NCBI RefSeq assembly: GCF_035222375.1
Contig: NW_026946365.1
Coordinates: 1,612,001 to 1,676,000 of the forward strand
Direction: 5' to 3'
Length of the DNA: 64,000 bases
Source: Podospora pseudocomata
Lineage: Eukaryota > Ascomycota > Sordariomycetes > Sordariales > Podosporaceae
A program made the translations under genes and the position numbers. A model generated the notes under the pieces. It was not told the origin of the DNA, made no database searches, and was given only the letters and a program-made list of their open reading frames with translations. Below, in pieces: positions 34,001 through 45,318 of the stretch. Numbering within the stretch: position 1 is the first letter of the stretch; every line of letters begins with the position of its first letter.

Positions 34001-36811
34001 TCTATTGAACCTGATTAAGGTTTGGTCGATCTCATGCTGTCAGACTCCAAAATGCGGTGAGGATGGAGGCCACTGATTAAGAGGCTTGAGACGAGCCAGT
34101 TATCTTTCCAGAAGGAGGATCTTGTTCGGTGTCTTATGCTGTATCACCGGTGAAGCTCACCACCAGCACATTATTCGGGGGATCGGGGAGGGTAAAGAGG
34201 GATACAGAGTCAGGGGTAAGGTGGGATGCGGAAGGGGAGAGCCGATCTGTGTCGGGTGGGTGCTTTGATGGAAAGGGGGAGGCTTACTGCCAGCGTTGGG
34301 GGGCATATCGACCAAGTGCAAAAGACCGTCCGGTTTTGACGTTGTTATTGGTGGCTTCCGGTATGGCATCGGGCGTGATGCTCGACCACGATGGGGTCAA
34401 AGAGGGGCCTTGGCATGGCCACCACCGTGTTGGCGTTGAGGGTCAATCACATCATGGCGAGAATGATATCTGACGCAGGGTCAGAATATCCTCTTTCACT
34501 CCTTCCATATACACAGCAGATCGTGTCCGGCACGTGCCTTGCTTCTCATGCGCTCACCCAGCTGGCAAAGAAACACGACTATCGCCCCGTCTGGGGTGTC
34601 TCACATCTCAGGATATCATCTGAACATGGATCAACCACGTATCTCGAATTCCATAAACTTAAGCTTCACCGAAACATGCATTTGACACTCCCGAGCGGTG
34701 GACGTCTGGGCTTGCTTTTCTGGGGTTGGCTGACAACACCGTTGTGTTCAGGAGAATCATCGAGAAGCCAACATGGATGAGCCCTGGGGGTGAGACTCCA
34801 ATGACTATTTTGGTTCTCTTCTAGAAATTAATTGGCTTCCATACCAGCTGGGACTCGGGCCTCAAACGGTTGACGATGTTGAAGATGTCTGAGATGAACG
34901 CCCTGGATTGGCCCGAGCAAAGACCTGGGGAAGACTCCCCAGGAACGCTTCGCTGGCACAACAAGCCTTTCAGGTTTTGTTCGTGGCAGGCAGGTTCAAG
35001 CTTCTTCCCCGGTGTTCTCGGCGGAATATTTTGATCTTCCTTGGTGATATCAGCTCGTGTTGCAGAGCTGAAGCCGAAATAGAGGATTGGGCTACCTCTC
35101 TTCTTCGTCATGTGCAACGTTGGCATGAAGCTCGAGAGCTGGAGAGCCAACGGATGGTTGTTACTATCCCCGGGGTTGTCAGCGGTGGAGTTCAGGATCG
35201 GACCCGGAAGCCACAGCCACGGCCTCGGTACGCTTTTTCTTCTTCGTATGTGCTACACGATGCTAGTCTGTGATCTCAAAAAAGAAAACAAAAAAGCACA
35301 GGGCACATCTCGTGAGATCTGCTCGGCAAGGGGATCAAGATGCTGATTGGGTGTTTGTTGATATTGGCATTGGCCCTTCATCAAGTTTCGTGAGGCTTTC
35401 TGCGTCTCGACTAGGTTGGTGATGCTCACAGGAACGCTTACGGCGGTCCAGGAAGGCGAAAGCGTCACTTACACCGCTCTCACGCATCAACTGTGGCAGT
35501 CTTGTGTTTACTTCTGCTCCAGCGGGCCGACTTCCCCTTTCGCCCTGCTTTGTGTCGTCCAACGGTGATGTTTGATCCAAGGGGGCAACGGGCAAGGGGG
35601 CATCACTCAGCTGCGGTCCACCGGATAGGGATCAGAATGTCAGGGGGCAACTTGCCAATCAGAGCCCAAAAAGCCCAAAGGTTCAATGCGTGAAAGGCTG
35701 ACCAATGGCTGACGATGCCACAAGATCAAAAGATCCGCGAAATCGGCCGAATATGGAGGGATGTTACTCATCTTCACCTTGTTTGTCGATTTTTTCTTTG
35801 CCTCGGGATGCGCTGGCTCTGTAACATCGCCATCAATATCGAAGCCAACAACAGCTGATGGGAGAAAGGCAAGGAAGGAACATGACAGTGAAGATGACCG
35901 CATGCATTTGCCTTTGCATTTGCATAACTCAATCCAGTTCACAATAGGCAGGCGAGTTGCTCTTTCCTGGCCTTGCCCCCCCAACTTCAGATTTTTGTCA
36001 GTGGTGCTTTCCCAAAGTGTCATCCCGCTCGAGCACATGCCCCTTCCGTTTGTCTCCCTACCTGACCCCAACCTCGAAGCGAGGCGCAGTCGTCAAACAA
36101 CCTACCACCAAATATGCACACAACATCGCATTTTATTGTAAATTCCGTAAGAACCACGGAGCAACAACTCTCAGTCCATTCGCTTCCCAATCCCGATTCA
36201 GGCACAGCGCATAATGTGCCCGCCGCCGCACGTCATCTCTGGTCGGTACCTGCCGAGCTTAACAGAGTCCTGGTAAATAATAATAAATCATCAAACACAG
36301 CCTCACTCACCCTCACCAACAGCCAAAACCGTTATCCCTCCACTCCTTTACCGAGTGACGCGTCTTAACTGTCGATGCCCCCGCAGGCGACAGGTCCCTA
36401 CATGCTGACGTGCATCTGTCACGTTGCTTGTTGCTCCCCATCTCATCTCCCTCATCAGAGCTTTGTTGGTCTGTTGGTTGGCGGCTGTGAGATTAGCATG
36501 GGTAATATCTAAGTTACACAAGAATATGGCCGATGTAAACCCATCTTAGCACAGTCGTCTACATGATCAGATACTACAATCCTCAAACCTCATGTATAGA
36601 ACTTGTGTTTCTTCCTCTCTACCATCTTGTTGTAACTCAGCCCTCTTTCTCGACCCCCCCCCTTATCATCCGATTTGACACTTTGCGAGCTTTGATACCT
36701 ACCTCCATCTTATCTACCGGTCCACGACGAAACGGGGGTACTGGACGGGGGCTATCCCGGAGTCGGAAAAGGGAACCGAGGCATGACAAAGAGATATGTA
36801 TCAAAGCTTGG

Positions 36812-36834
36812 TTTTTTTTTTTTTTGGGGGGGGG
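36812..36834. repeat. Homopolymer junction T14-G9
   Basis: Fourteen T directly followed by nine G. Such runs are prone to length error in sequencing and to slippage in vivo. Confidence 0.9.
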
Positions 36835-37090
36835 TGTACCGGAGACCCGCGAGACCCGGCGGATGCCGAATTGTTTGTTTTTTTGGGAAACCTCCTCCCA
36901 CTTCCCGGACTACCTGGATGCTTGTCCACCCGCCCGCCCTACTGCCGGATCTCGGCATGGGACGGAGGGATGGTCCTTGAGGGTAAGGGGGTCCGGGGTG
37001 ATGGTAGAGAAAGTGGGGATGGGTGAGGTAATATGAAATCATCGCCGGTAGGGAGAGATCCCCGGCATCAAAACAGCACATCGGGAGGGA

Positions 37091-37114
37091 GGCTGGCTGG
37101 CTGGCTGGCTGGCT
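37091..37114. repeat. (GGCT)6 tetranucleotide repeat
   Basis: Six perfect GGCT units in the gene-free region. Confidence 0.95.
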
Positions 37115-38626
37115 TCGTTTCTCGGAAAGGGAACGTTAACTTGGGCCTTGAAAGCATGGTCAGCCTCCCTCGGTTTCTTTCCGGTTATTTCGATTACTGG
37201 TGTACCTAGGCTGGGTTCATGTAAAGGGAACCAACAGACTTTTGGGTTTGAATAGTGATCCGGGATTGATAGGCAGTTGGGGATGTTCTCAAGTGTGGGT
37301 CGGGGGCGGAAATACTAGGGATGAGAGGCCGGTTATCTGGTTCGACACTTTTGTGAACGTGGATATGGATGGGGTTGGGGGAGGTCGGCTATCTGGCTTG
37401 AAGAACAGGGAGAATAAAGTTATTGGCGAAGAATGGAACTCGGGGCGGGGATCTGTGCTAGGTGTTGTTGGTGGTCATGGACCATGGGCATGGATTTCAT
37501 CTCGGCTCTACGGTTGTTCTACCTGCCATGTTCGCAGTCAAGGAAGAGGCTGAGCTGGCCGGGAGCGAGATCACGGCTATTACGGATCCTTTTTGGAACT
37601 TGGCGGTTCCAGTGTTGGGATAACCTCGTTCCTTGGATGTGTAATGAAGAGCACTTTCGCATTACATCTGATGATCTACGAAGATGAGATCCCTGGCAGC
37701 CTCCTCAACAGTCCGCATCGGTCTCCGTCTGGACTTTCTTGGTGGAGTATCAGAGTCTTTCGGGGGAGAGGGAGTGAGGTGGCCGATGTTGAGTACTCAC
37801 TGGTGCTGAGAGATGGCCGGGGTTGAATTGAACAGAAGATTACATGGAAACCCAAATGGAAGAGCGTCATCCTGAGTAAGAGTGGTTTTGAAGGCCGCCT
37901 CAAGTTCTCGCAACCGAAATAATAGTGAATCCAAGGCCATGATATGCTAGACTGAGAACACTCTTAGGTATGCTAGAGTCAATTCTGGAAAATTAGTCTA
38001 CGAGGAGATCTGTCGGAGATGGTTGTTTCTGAAAAAGATCCACAAAGGGGGGACATGAGCAGAAATGAGGATTGAACCACAAAGAGATCTATCTTGAGAA
38101 AGGTTCACATATGATTCCAGCTCTCCAAACAAGGCCGATCTGAAGATGAGGCCCATGTGGCATTGCCTCTTGAGCTGATACACATCGCAGGTGTTGACGA
38201 TGTATTTCGCCCAAGCCCTCGTGTACTTATCATAATCTACCTAAGATGCCCATCTCATACAAAAAATCTCCAGCACACCATCGTCCCCGGCTCCAAAAAG
38301 TCTCGGTCACTCTCCAGATACCTCTTGCAGGATTTAGTAAAACATCTACGCCCCCCCATTATAGACGAAACTGAGTAGACACCTGTCCACGGAGATATTC
38401 CATCACCAAAAACTACTAATTGTTCCAATCCCACACAACCACTGATACTTGCACCTTCTGAGACTCAAATGCTAGGTTCAACTCATCAGAAACCTTTTTT
38501 CCTTCTTATATCGAGGTTGAGATTAAGATCGAGGTTTTGGAGCCCGGAAGTGAGGGGGATAAACAGCAGAGGCAAATATCTGGACACAAGAGTTCATGAG
38601 GATCTCTAGGCCAGAGCAAAATAGGG

Positions 38627-38677
38627 GTTAGATCAAAACAAAGGTCAGATCAAAACAAAGCTCAGAACAAAACAGAG
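38627..38677. repeat. 17-bp tandem repeat, three units
   Basis: Units GTYAGATCAAAACAAAG x2 and one worn copy, back to back, about 800 bp beyond the SAP gene's stop codon. Confidence 0.85.
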
Positions 38678-38727
38678 CTTGGAAAAGATCCCCCCAGGAG
38701 TAACGAGTGATCAGAACACAACAAAGC

Positions 38728-38752
38728 TTTTTTTTTTTTTTTAAAAAAAAAA
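38728..38752. repeat. T15-A10 inverted homopolymer
   Basis: Fifteen T followed at once by ten A. It can fold back on itself completely and is likely to exclude nucleosomes. In transcripts of either strand it would form an A:U hairpin. Confidence 0.9.
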
Positions 38753-39474
38753 GAAGAAAAAAAGAAGATCAAATCTCAAGAGAATACAAAGATGCTTATC
38801 AACCAATAACATGATACAAGAGGGGATCCGAATAACCCAAAGCCCAACCAACCAAAAGAAGTCACCACCAGCAGTTCTAAACACTGGATTCATCTTCTCC
38901 AAAAGCCCACCCAGTGGTCCAGCTGCATCAATGAGTAACTACAGACCCACCAGCAAGAGGCGATGAAATCCGGATAAAAAAAGAGTTCTGAGCCGGGACA
39001 CTAATGAACTGAACAAGGTCAAGTCTCCCTGTACCTGTCGTCCTCACACTCAGGCAAACATACCTTTCCAGATCCCCCTCATCACAAGTATTATCAGCTG
39101 TGCTTGACCCTAGGCACCTAGACAGCAACATATCAAGAACCCACAGCACTCACCAACCAATGTCTCCAAAGACACCCCCCATAGTATCACATCACACACA
39201 GCAGCAAGTGAACAAAACCACCACTTCATTTTCCGCTTTATATTTCCACTAAAGAGGCCCCCCTTTCCCAACCAACCGTATCCCTTTCCTCCCGCCCAGT
39301 GTATTTATCTAACATAAACCTCTCCCACCCTCCAACAATCATAGCGAAAAAACAAACCATCCATGTAGAAGAAAAAAATCAAAAAGAGTCATTCCGCTAC
39401 CCATTTAATGCCAACCTCGCAGCAAAAAAACAAGGCAAAAACCAGATACTCACCCCTTTCCCGCACTCATCCCC

Positions 39475-40629
39475 TTAGGCAAACCTCTTAGCCCTCGCCT
39501 CCCTCTTAGCCCTCTCCGCCGGATCCTCCTCCCTTTGCGGCAGCTTCGTCGCAGCAGCAGCACCCCCACCCCCCCCATTGCGCTGCTGCCGACCAGCACC
39601 ACCCGGACCACCACGCACACGACCGCCCCGTCCCTGCTGGTTACGGCCGTTATTGCTGTTGTTCCGGACATTGGCACTAGGCTGCTGCTGCTGCGGCCGC
39701 TTGTTGCCGCCCTCAGCACCCTTAACCTTGCTCCCATCATCCTTCGCCTCCCTCCCCCTCTTCCTCGGCCCCCGCTCAGGCAGCGCGCTGTCCAGAGCCG
39801 AGATCTGGTCATTAGCCACCCCGAACTTGGCAGCCCTCGCCGCGGCCTTGGCCTCCTCCGAGTTTTCGTCTAGCGTGATGCCGAATCTGGCGGCGCGAGC
39901 AGCCCGCTTCTCTGCTTCCGTCTGCGCGTTGGTCGCGGCTAGGTTCGCTGAGAAGAGAGGTGCAGCTGGGGCAGCGGCGGGTTCCTCTGTGGCGGTGGTC
40001 TCAGCTGGCTTGTCGTCTTTGGTGGTGGTGGTGGCAGGGGCAGCAGTCTCATCAGCCTTGGTTTCGACAACGGCTGGCGCATCCTCCGACTTCTTCTCCT
40101 CTGCTGGCTTGTCTTGAGTGGCGGCGGGAGCGGCATCAGCCTTCTTGGCCATGGGAGGAAAGTCATCGTCGTCGTAGTCGATCTCATCCTCCGCCGCGGC
40201 GGCGGGCTTGGTGTCTAGACCGAGATCGAGTTCGCTGTCAGTGATGTCGAACAACATGATGAAATAGAAGAGGAAGCGCTTCGAGGTTTGGAATGCGACA
40301 AGATAGGGGCTGATGCGATCGAAGGAGGTGATGAAGATACGATCGCAACCGATGTGTGTGATTGATCGCTTGCGCAAGAACAGATGGAAAATTCACGACG
40401 CGCAATCCTCAGGTAGAATAACCCATCACCGCAGTTGCGATCGCATTCGCAGGGAGGGGAGAGTAATGGTAGGCTTACCGGCCTTGGGCTCTGCAGCTTC
40501 CGGGGCCTTCTGATTGTCGTCCTCCTGAAGACGGGCAATCAGGTCGGCCTTGTTGCCGGTCAACGGTAGGCTGCGCTCCTGAAGAACCTTCTTCAACTCG
40601 GGGACCTTCATGCTGTTGTAGTCGGCCAT
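39475..40629 (-). CDS. SAP-domain protein, Tho1/SARNP (CIP29)-like, 296 aa, two exons
   Basis: Probably a nuclear nucleic-acid-binding protein acting in mRNP assembly and export, like yeast Tho1 and human SARNP. Exon 1 is 40479-40629 and exon 2 is 39475-40214, joined after KAPEAAEPKA to DTKPAAAAEDEIDY across a 264-nt intron with a CTGAC branch site and TAG acceptor. The SAP motif covers about residues 7-35 (MKVPELKKVLQERSLPLTG, then NKADLIARLQ). The middle is an Ala/Glu/Pro/Thr linker. At about 165-205 comes EKRAARAARFGI and then AAARAAKFG, the tandem pattern of the Tho1/MOS11 C-terminal region. The tail is rich in Asn, Gln, Arg and Gly, with RG motifs, and ends RAKRFA. A telobox-like word lies about 470 bp upstream. 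The intron is long for this window. Confidence 0.87.
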
Positions 40630-41762
40630 TGTAAAAAAAAAAGAAAAAAAAGGGGCAGCTGGCAGCTGCGAGTGGCGCAAGTAGGAATTGGTGTGTAGAG
40701 TTGGTAGTGTAGGGAGACTGTTGATGCTTTTATCGCAGTACTTGATGGCCAGAGATGAAAGGAAGTTTGGTGCAGGGCGGTGATGAAGTTCACTGGGAGG
40801 CTCAGAGGGCTGCCGTCACGCGAAACGCGTCGCTCCAAGTTTCTGCGCTGCTAGCGCTGTCAACAGGGGTCAGTGGCTAATTGTCGGCAAACGTCACAAT
40901 GCGGACCTGCGGCTTGGCATCGTCGCTGCTATTCGTACGATAGAGAGAGGATACCTATTGTATAGCTTTGGTGATTGAACAGTTATCATTGTCAATAGAC
41001 AGGCTTTATCGTCAGTAGAAACACTCTCCAACTCGCACCTTCCTCCTCATCATCAGTAAGCCATGTCAACGCAACTTCTCCTCCTAATGCCAACAGGGGT
41101 TAGGGTTTAGCCGCAACCCCCAAGAAACCACCAGCAAACTGACGTCATCTCCAAGACCACCTCCACCACCACCACAACTCAGCTCTAGAGGCAAAACACA
41201 AGGTGTAGCAAATACTCAAGAGTCAATTCTCCAGATGACAATGAAAACTTCTAACCCCTCACCAACAGACAGAGAGCGCAAAAAAACAAAAACACTGTAT
41301 GCCTTTTGCCCGTTTGTTTACCCTTCCCCTATGCGCCATATCTCGAATAACTCAGATGCAGAAAACCCTCATCCACCAAGGGAAAAACCCCAAGCCCTCC
41401 TTCCCCCCTTGCCCAAACTTTGCATATAACAACATGCTGATGCTCCGGGTATTGCCTGTAGTGAATAACGCGGTGAAAAGAAAACAAAAGAAACAAAAGG
41501 AAGCCGCCTCCGCCCACTTTCTACAAGTTGACCGTTTTGTCTTTGGGTATCTCGGCTGGAATTCTTGGGAGGTTGGTGGTGCCACATAACCCCTTAAACC
41601 CGTTGTTTGTGTAGCCAAAAAGAAAAGAAAAAAAGGTCTCGAATCCGCAAGGTTGATGGTATCTCGTGATGTGATGTGATGTGATGTAATGCAGTGTCAC
41701 GACAACAAAAGGCAGCCTCGTCTGTGCGCCCTTTCCCACTCCTATCTCCCAAACCTTACTAT
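40630..41762. other. Promoter of the SAP gene and 3' side of Ssh4
   Basis: No gene seen. The region has a CT-rich leader near 40680-40830 and a telobox-like word at 41096-41110. Confidence 0.55.
41096..41110. promoter_or_regulatory. Telobox-like word GGGGTTAGGGTTTAG
   Basis: One exact and one near-exact copy of the telomere unit, about 470 bp upstream of the SAP gene ATG. In fungi and plants, short telomere-like words in promoters of ribosome- and RNA-related genes bind Tbf1/TRF-type factors. This role is inference here. Confidence 0.45.
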
Positions 41763-43463
41763 TTACCTCCCGGTCCTTCCTGATCTCGCCGATCTCGACG
41801 ACATGGCGCTGCCGCTTCTGTCACGCCCAGCTCCTTGCAAGATGGCATCCTGATAGCTTGGAATGGGAGGACTTGGTGACGAGCGCTGTTGAATGGGCCG
41901 ACCCTGAGCATTGCTAGTGCTCCTCGCTCGAACAGTAGCCAGGGAGCCATTACGGCTCCTGCTGATGTTGATCAATGGCCGGTTCTCATCGTCACTGTCA
42001 TCGTGCTCGGCATCCGAGTGTTCTGGGCTTGTGTACTCCGGTGGGGGCGGATGGTTGGGGTCGTGAACACCAAGGCCTGCATTTTGCGCCCCCTCCTCGT
42101 TATGTGTTTCAGCTGCCGCGGCGCTGCTAGGCTCTCCGGCGTCTTCTGTAGGAACCAAATGGGAAAGGGAGATATCGGTTGGGCTGCGCTGGGGCCCTGG
42201 GCTGGTGGGTGGGAGAACTCTGAAGTTACCAGATCTCGAACGGGTATGACCGGGATCCAAACCGGGTCCGCCTTGCCTAGGGTAAAGCTGCACAGACTGA
42301 CTTCCGCCATGACCACGAGTGTATGACCCTGTGTATCCGTCCTTCCGTCCCGTTTCGAGAAGAATGCTGCCTTGCTCAGAGCCGTATGGCGGAGGTGGTG
42401 CCAGTGAGCCCGTCATGGGGGCCAGACCCCACTTCTTCACGTTGGCCTCGATGAAAACAAATCCGGCCTGGCCAAAGTTGACGTGCACGATGCATGGGCC
42501 ATTTGCTCCGACCGAGGGGAAGAAGTTTTGCGTCTTCATGCCGTGGGCGGCTTCTTCCAGTTTCTTCCCGTTTCGTGTGAAGAATATAGCGCCGGTCCGA
42601 GGTCGGTATCCAACGCCAATAACGTCACCTTGAACAATTTGGGGGCCGTAGTGGTTGCCCTTGAACGGTTGGTTGTAGCGGCGAGAACCATTGGAAAGAT
42701 AGGCAACAGAGTGTTTGTGGAAGCCTAGCAGATCAGTTAGCGAGATCTGAACACAAACGTCAAGAGAGAGAGGTCTCTATCCTACCTGGTAACCGGAACA
42801 GCGGATAGGGTTTCGTGCACATGCCGATGCTGACCAGAGTATTGTCTGGCTTCTCGTAGATCTTGGCTTCCCAGTAGTAGACTTCGTTCTGTTTTGGTAC
42901 CGGCAGATTGCTCATGACGGTGCATTCCGAATCAAAGAACTCAATCTCCGTACGGGCTTCAACAAAGCAGTTGGCAATCTCCAGCTCCGGCTCAAACTCC
43001 CAAGCAGAAACACCCTTCTCCTGAATAGCCAGATACTGCGATAGCGAGATGTCCGTCTGCACAGACTCGGGGGGGTTGGCAGCAATGAAGGCTAGAATAA
43101 TCAATGTCAGCGTTCGGATCCGGCCCTGCTGGATAGAAAATACGTTAGGGCCGGGCACGTACCCTTTGCTCTCAAATATTCCGTCCTCTGCATGTCATCC
43201 ATCGTCTCCAATGCCTCGGCCTCCTCCCGTGCAAACGCCTGCTCGTCATCGTACTCGCCGGGACGACCGATCCGGTCGAGGAAGATGCGGCCCGAGGATG
43301 TGTACTTAAAATAGTAGATGATGAGAAACACGCAGAGTATCACGATGGCCGACCCGAACGACGACAGCAGGCCGATGATGATGCCATTCGGGGCCGGGTT
43401 TGGATTCGAGGGGTAGTGATCGTAACGATCCATTGTGTGGAAAGAGTGGCGGTTGTTGGTCAT
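41763..43463 (-). CDS. Ssh4-like SPRY-domain membrane adaptor, 522 aa, three exons
   Basis: Yeast Ssh4 is an endosome/vacuole membrane protein that recruits the ubiquitin ligase Rsp5 to sort membrane cargo for degradation. Exons as read on the minus strand: 43163-43463, 42786-43091, 41763-42724, joined in frame to 523 codons. A single membrane segment lies at about 28-52 (GIIIGLLSSFGSAIVILCVF), followed by a linker and a SPRY domain from about 120 to 300. Typical pieces are VSAWEFEPELEIANCF, VSIGMCTKPYPLFRLPG, FHKHSVAYLSNGSRRYN and GDVIGVGYRPRTGAIFFTRNG. A PPEY motif at about 430-433 in the disordered tail is the expected Rsp5 WW-domain ligand. The start could be Met1 or Met11; both have good context. 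All features of the family are present, so it is probably functional. Confidence 0.92.
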
Positions 43464-45318
43464 GTTGGATATCACCTCTCACGCACTGCGAACAACCGAT
43501 TGCCGGCAATCACGGCTGGATCACATGCACCCGCAACACCCTTTCAGATAAGGCCAACTCTTGCTCTCCTTGATGTCCACAGTTGTCCTGTTCTGTTCTG
43601 TTTCTGTCCCTAATCGTTCCGCTCAATCCCAGCGGGCGAGCGACCTGTAGCGAACTACCCAAGAACCAGGCGTCGGCGAATGAAAGAGAGACGGGCGGGC
43701 CGTTCGAGTGATGATGTCGCAGCACAGCGGTCGATGGCTTTTCGCGGTGGACGCGGGGTTCGTTGGAAAAAGCAGTAGACTTTTTTGCCCAGCTGCACAA
43801 GGCGATGGATGGATGGATGGATGGATAGATAGATCAGGAACGTTTGGGGTGTCACGTTGACTTTGGCGCAGGACGAACGCCGAGATGACGAATGACGAAA
43901 GCAGGCTGATAAGCAACGGGGAAGTGGAATCGAGGCACTGCCCACTCGTCGTCGAGGTTGCGCAAGGGGGGGTATACGGCAAAAGACAAACGCAAGAAAC
44001 GAAAAAAAAAAAAGAACAAAAAGAAGAAAAGAGACAGACGAGAACAAGTTTGTCTGCGTATGTTAAGACTGGAGAAAGGACCAGTTCAGATCAGTTGACC
44101 TAAGACCTGAGGAGGAGTGGTGGGAGAAAAGATGGAGTTTGTGAATGATGGATGGATTGGATGGGGCTGGCCCGGAACAGGTCACCACACCAAAAGGCTG
44201 GGTTTTCCTGCCACGGTCTCTGGCGCCAAGAGGGACGTGGGTGTTGGCGCGCTATCAGGCAGCCGCCTTTCCCCCCTCGGCCAGCTGATTAGGCGCTATC
44301 AGGTGGCGGGGAACTCGGCAAGCATTGGAGGGTGGTGACGCTGAGGGGTTACCTAGGGGGTCTGTCCCCTCTTTTCGCTGATGTGTCTTGCAGTGGTTTT
44401 GCAGTTGGGTATCTAAATCCAAACCACAAGGTCTCTGCAGTATCTCTCTTTTGAAGGAGAAATGGAGTCGTCGAACGAATGCATAAACTCAGCAGACCCT
44501 GCGCCGCCCCAAGTCTCTGAAACCTGAGACAGCGCCTGAATGCGGCGGGTGCGCGTTGGCGAGGGACCATCTGCCCTGGCCGAGTTTCAAAGCCGCTGCT
44601 GCCCTGTGCTTGGTGCCGTGCTCACTGATGATGTAAACCACAACCACCCACCTGTTTCGCCAGCGCGCAATTCGGACCATCCTCTTGGGCCGGCCGTTGT
44701 TGGTAGTCTGATGGATAGCCAGGAAGCCACGTGGAGGTTGCAGGTTGCGACAGATGGCTGCATCGAAGTAGAACGGCCAATCTACAAGAACCACCGCAAA
44801 CATTGAGACTTTGTGATGCTCACGCCTGCTCTGAGTCCCGCCGCCGTCGAGTCCTAAGTGGAATTGGACACTGAACAAAAGGACTGGAATGGAATCCCCA
44901 TGGAACACCCAACCGAGACAATTGTTATGGAAGCCCAAAAAAGACGGTCCGCTCTCAGACAGCCGGGTCCCTGGAATGCCGGAAACGAACGTCTCTCGGG
45001 CCTCATGGATCGGACAACCTCCGAACCGGCCATCGATCGACACAGGGATGAATCTCATCCTACGATAACGTCTGAGGCCAGGGCCAAAGTCTATGTAATG
45101 ACATTTATTGATCTGATCCGTCATGATAAACTCTACATAATCCCAACACGAATGACAGGCTTGCTTCGCAAGTAGGTAAAACAGACCGCCACCGGTGAGA
45201 TAAACAAAATAAACAAACGCCTGCTTTCATAGCCGGTCCCATCCTGTTCCAAACATCATCCAACATCATCTCGTCCCTCCATCCGTGGGTCCCAAATCCA
45301 TCCCTTCCTGAAGAACTC
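43464..45318. other. Intergenic 1.9 kb between Ssh4 and the single-pass membrane protein gene
   Basis: It contains the Ssh4 promoter/leader, a GATG/GATA tetranucleotide repeat (43804-43834) and an A-run near 44003. A 211-codon minus-strand frame (44489-45124) has no motif and is not called. Confidence 0.5.
43804..43834. repeat. (GGAT)n / (AGAT)n tetranucleotide repeat
   Basis: About five GGAT units turning into AGAT units, in the leader or promoter of the Ssh4 gene. Confidence 0.9.

Larger units (their letters stand above)
28081..39474. other. Gene-free stretch of more than 11 kb
   Basis: I found no protein with recognisable motifs, no tRNA and no mobile element on either strand. Short frames are many, but they overlap in several frames and have random composition. 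GC is moderate, so this is not an AT-rich mutated repeat block. It holds simple repeats (36812-36834, 37091-37114, 38627-38677, 38728-38752) and many TAGGTA/TACCTA words between 32400 and 33400. It lies between the 5' side of the Zn2Cys6 gene and the 3' side of the SAP gene. Confidence 0.6.

Noticed and set aside
36563-37036. 157-codon plus-strand frame
   Set aside because: It runs through a T14-G9 homopolymer and simple sequence, and its composition is random.
44489-45124. 211-codon open frame on the minus strand
   Set aside because: No motif, no membrane or domain pattern and no homology that I recognise. It overlaps plus-strand frames of similar quality between two well-defined genes.
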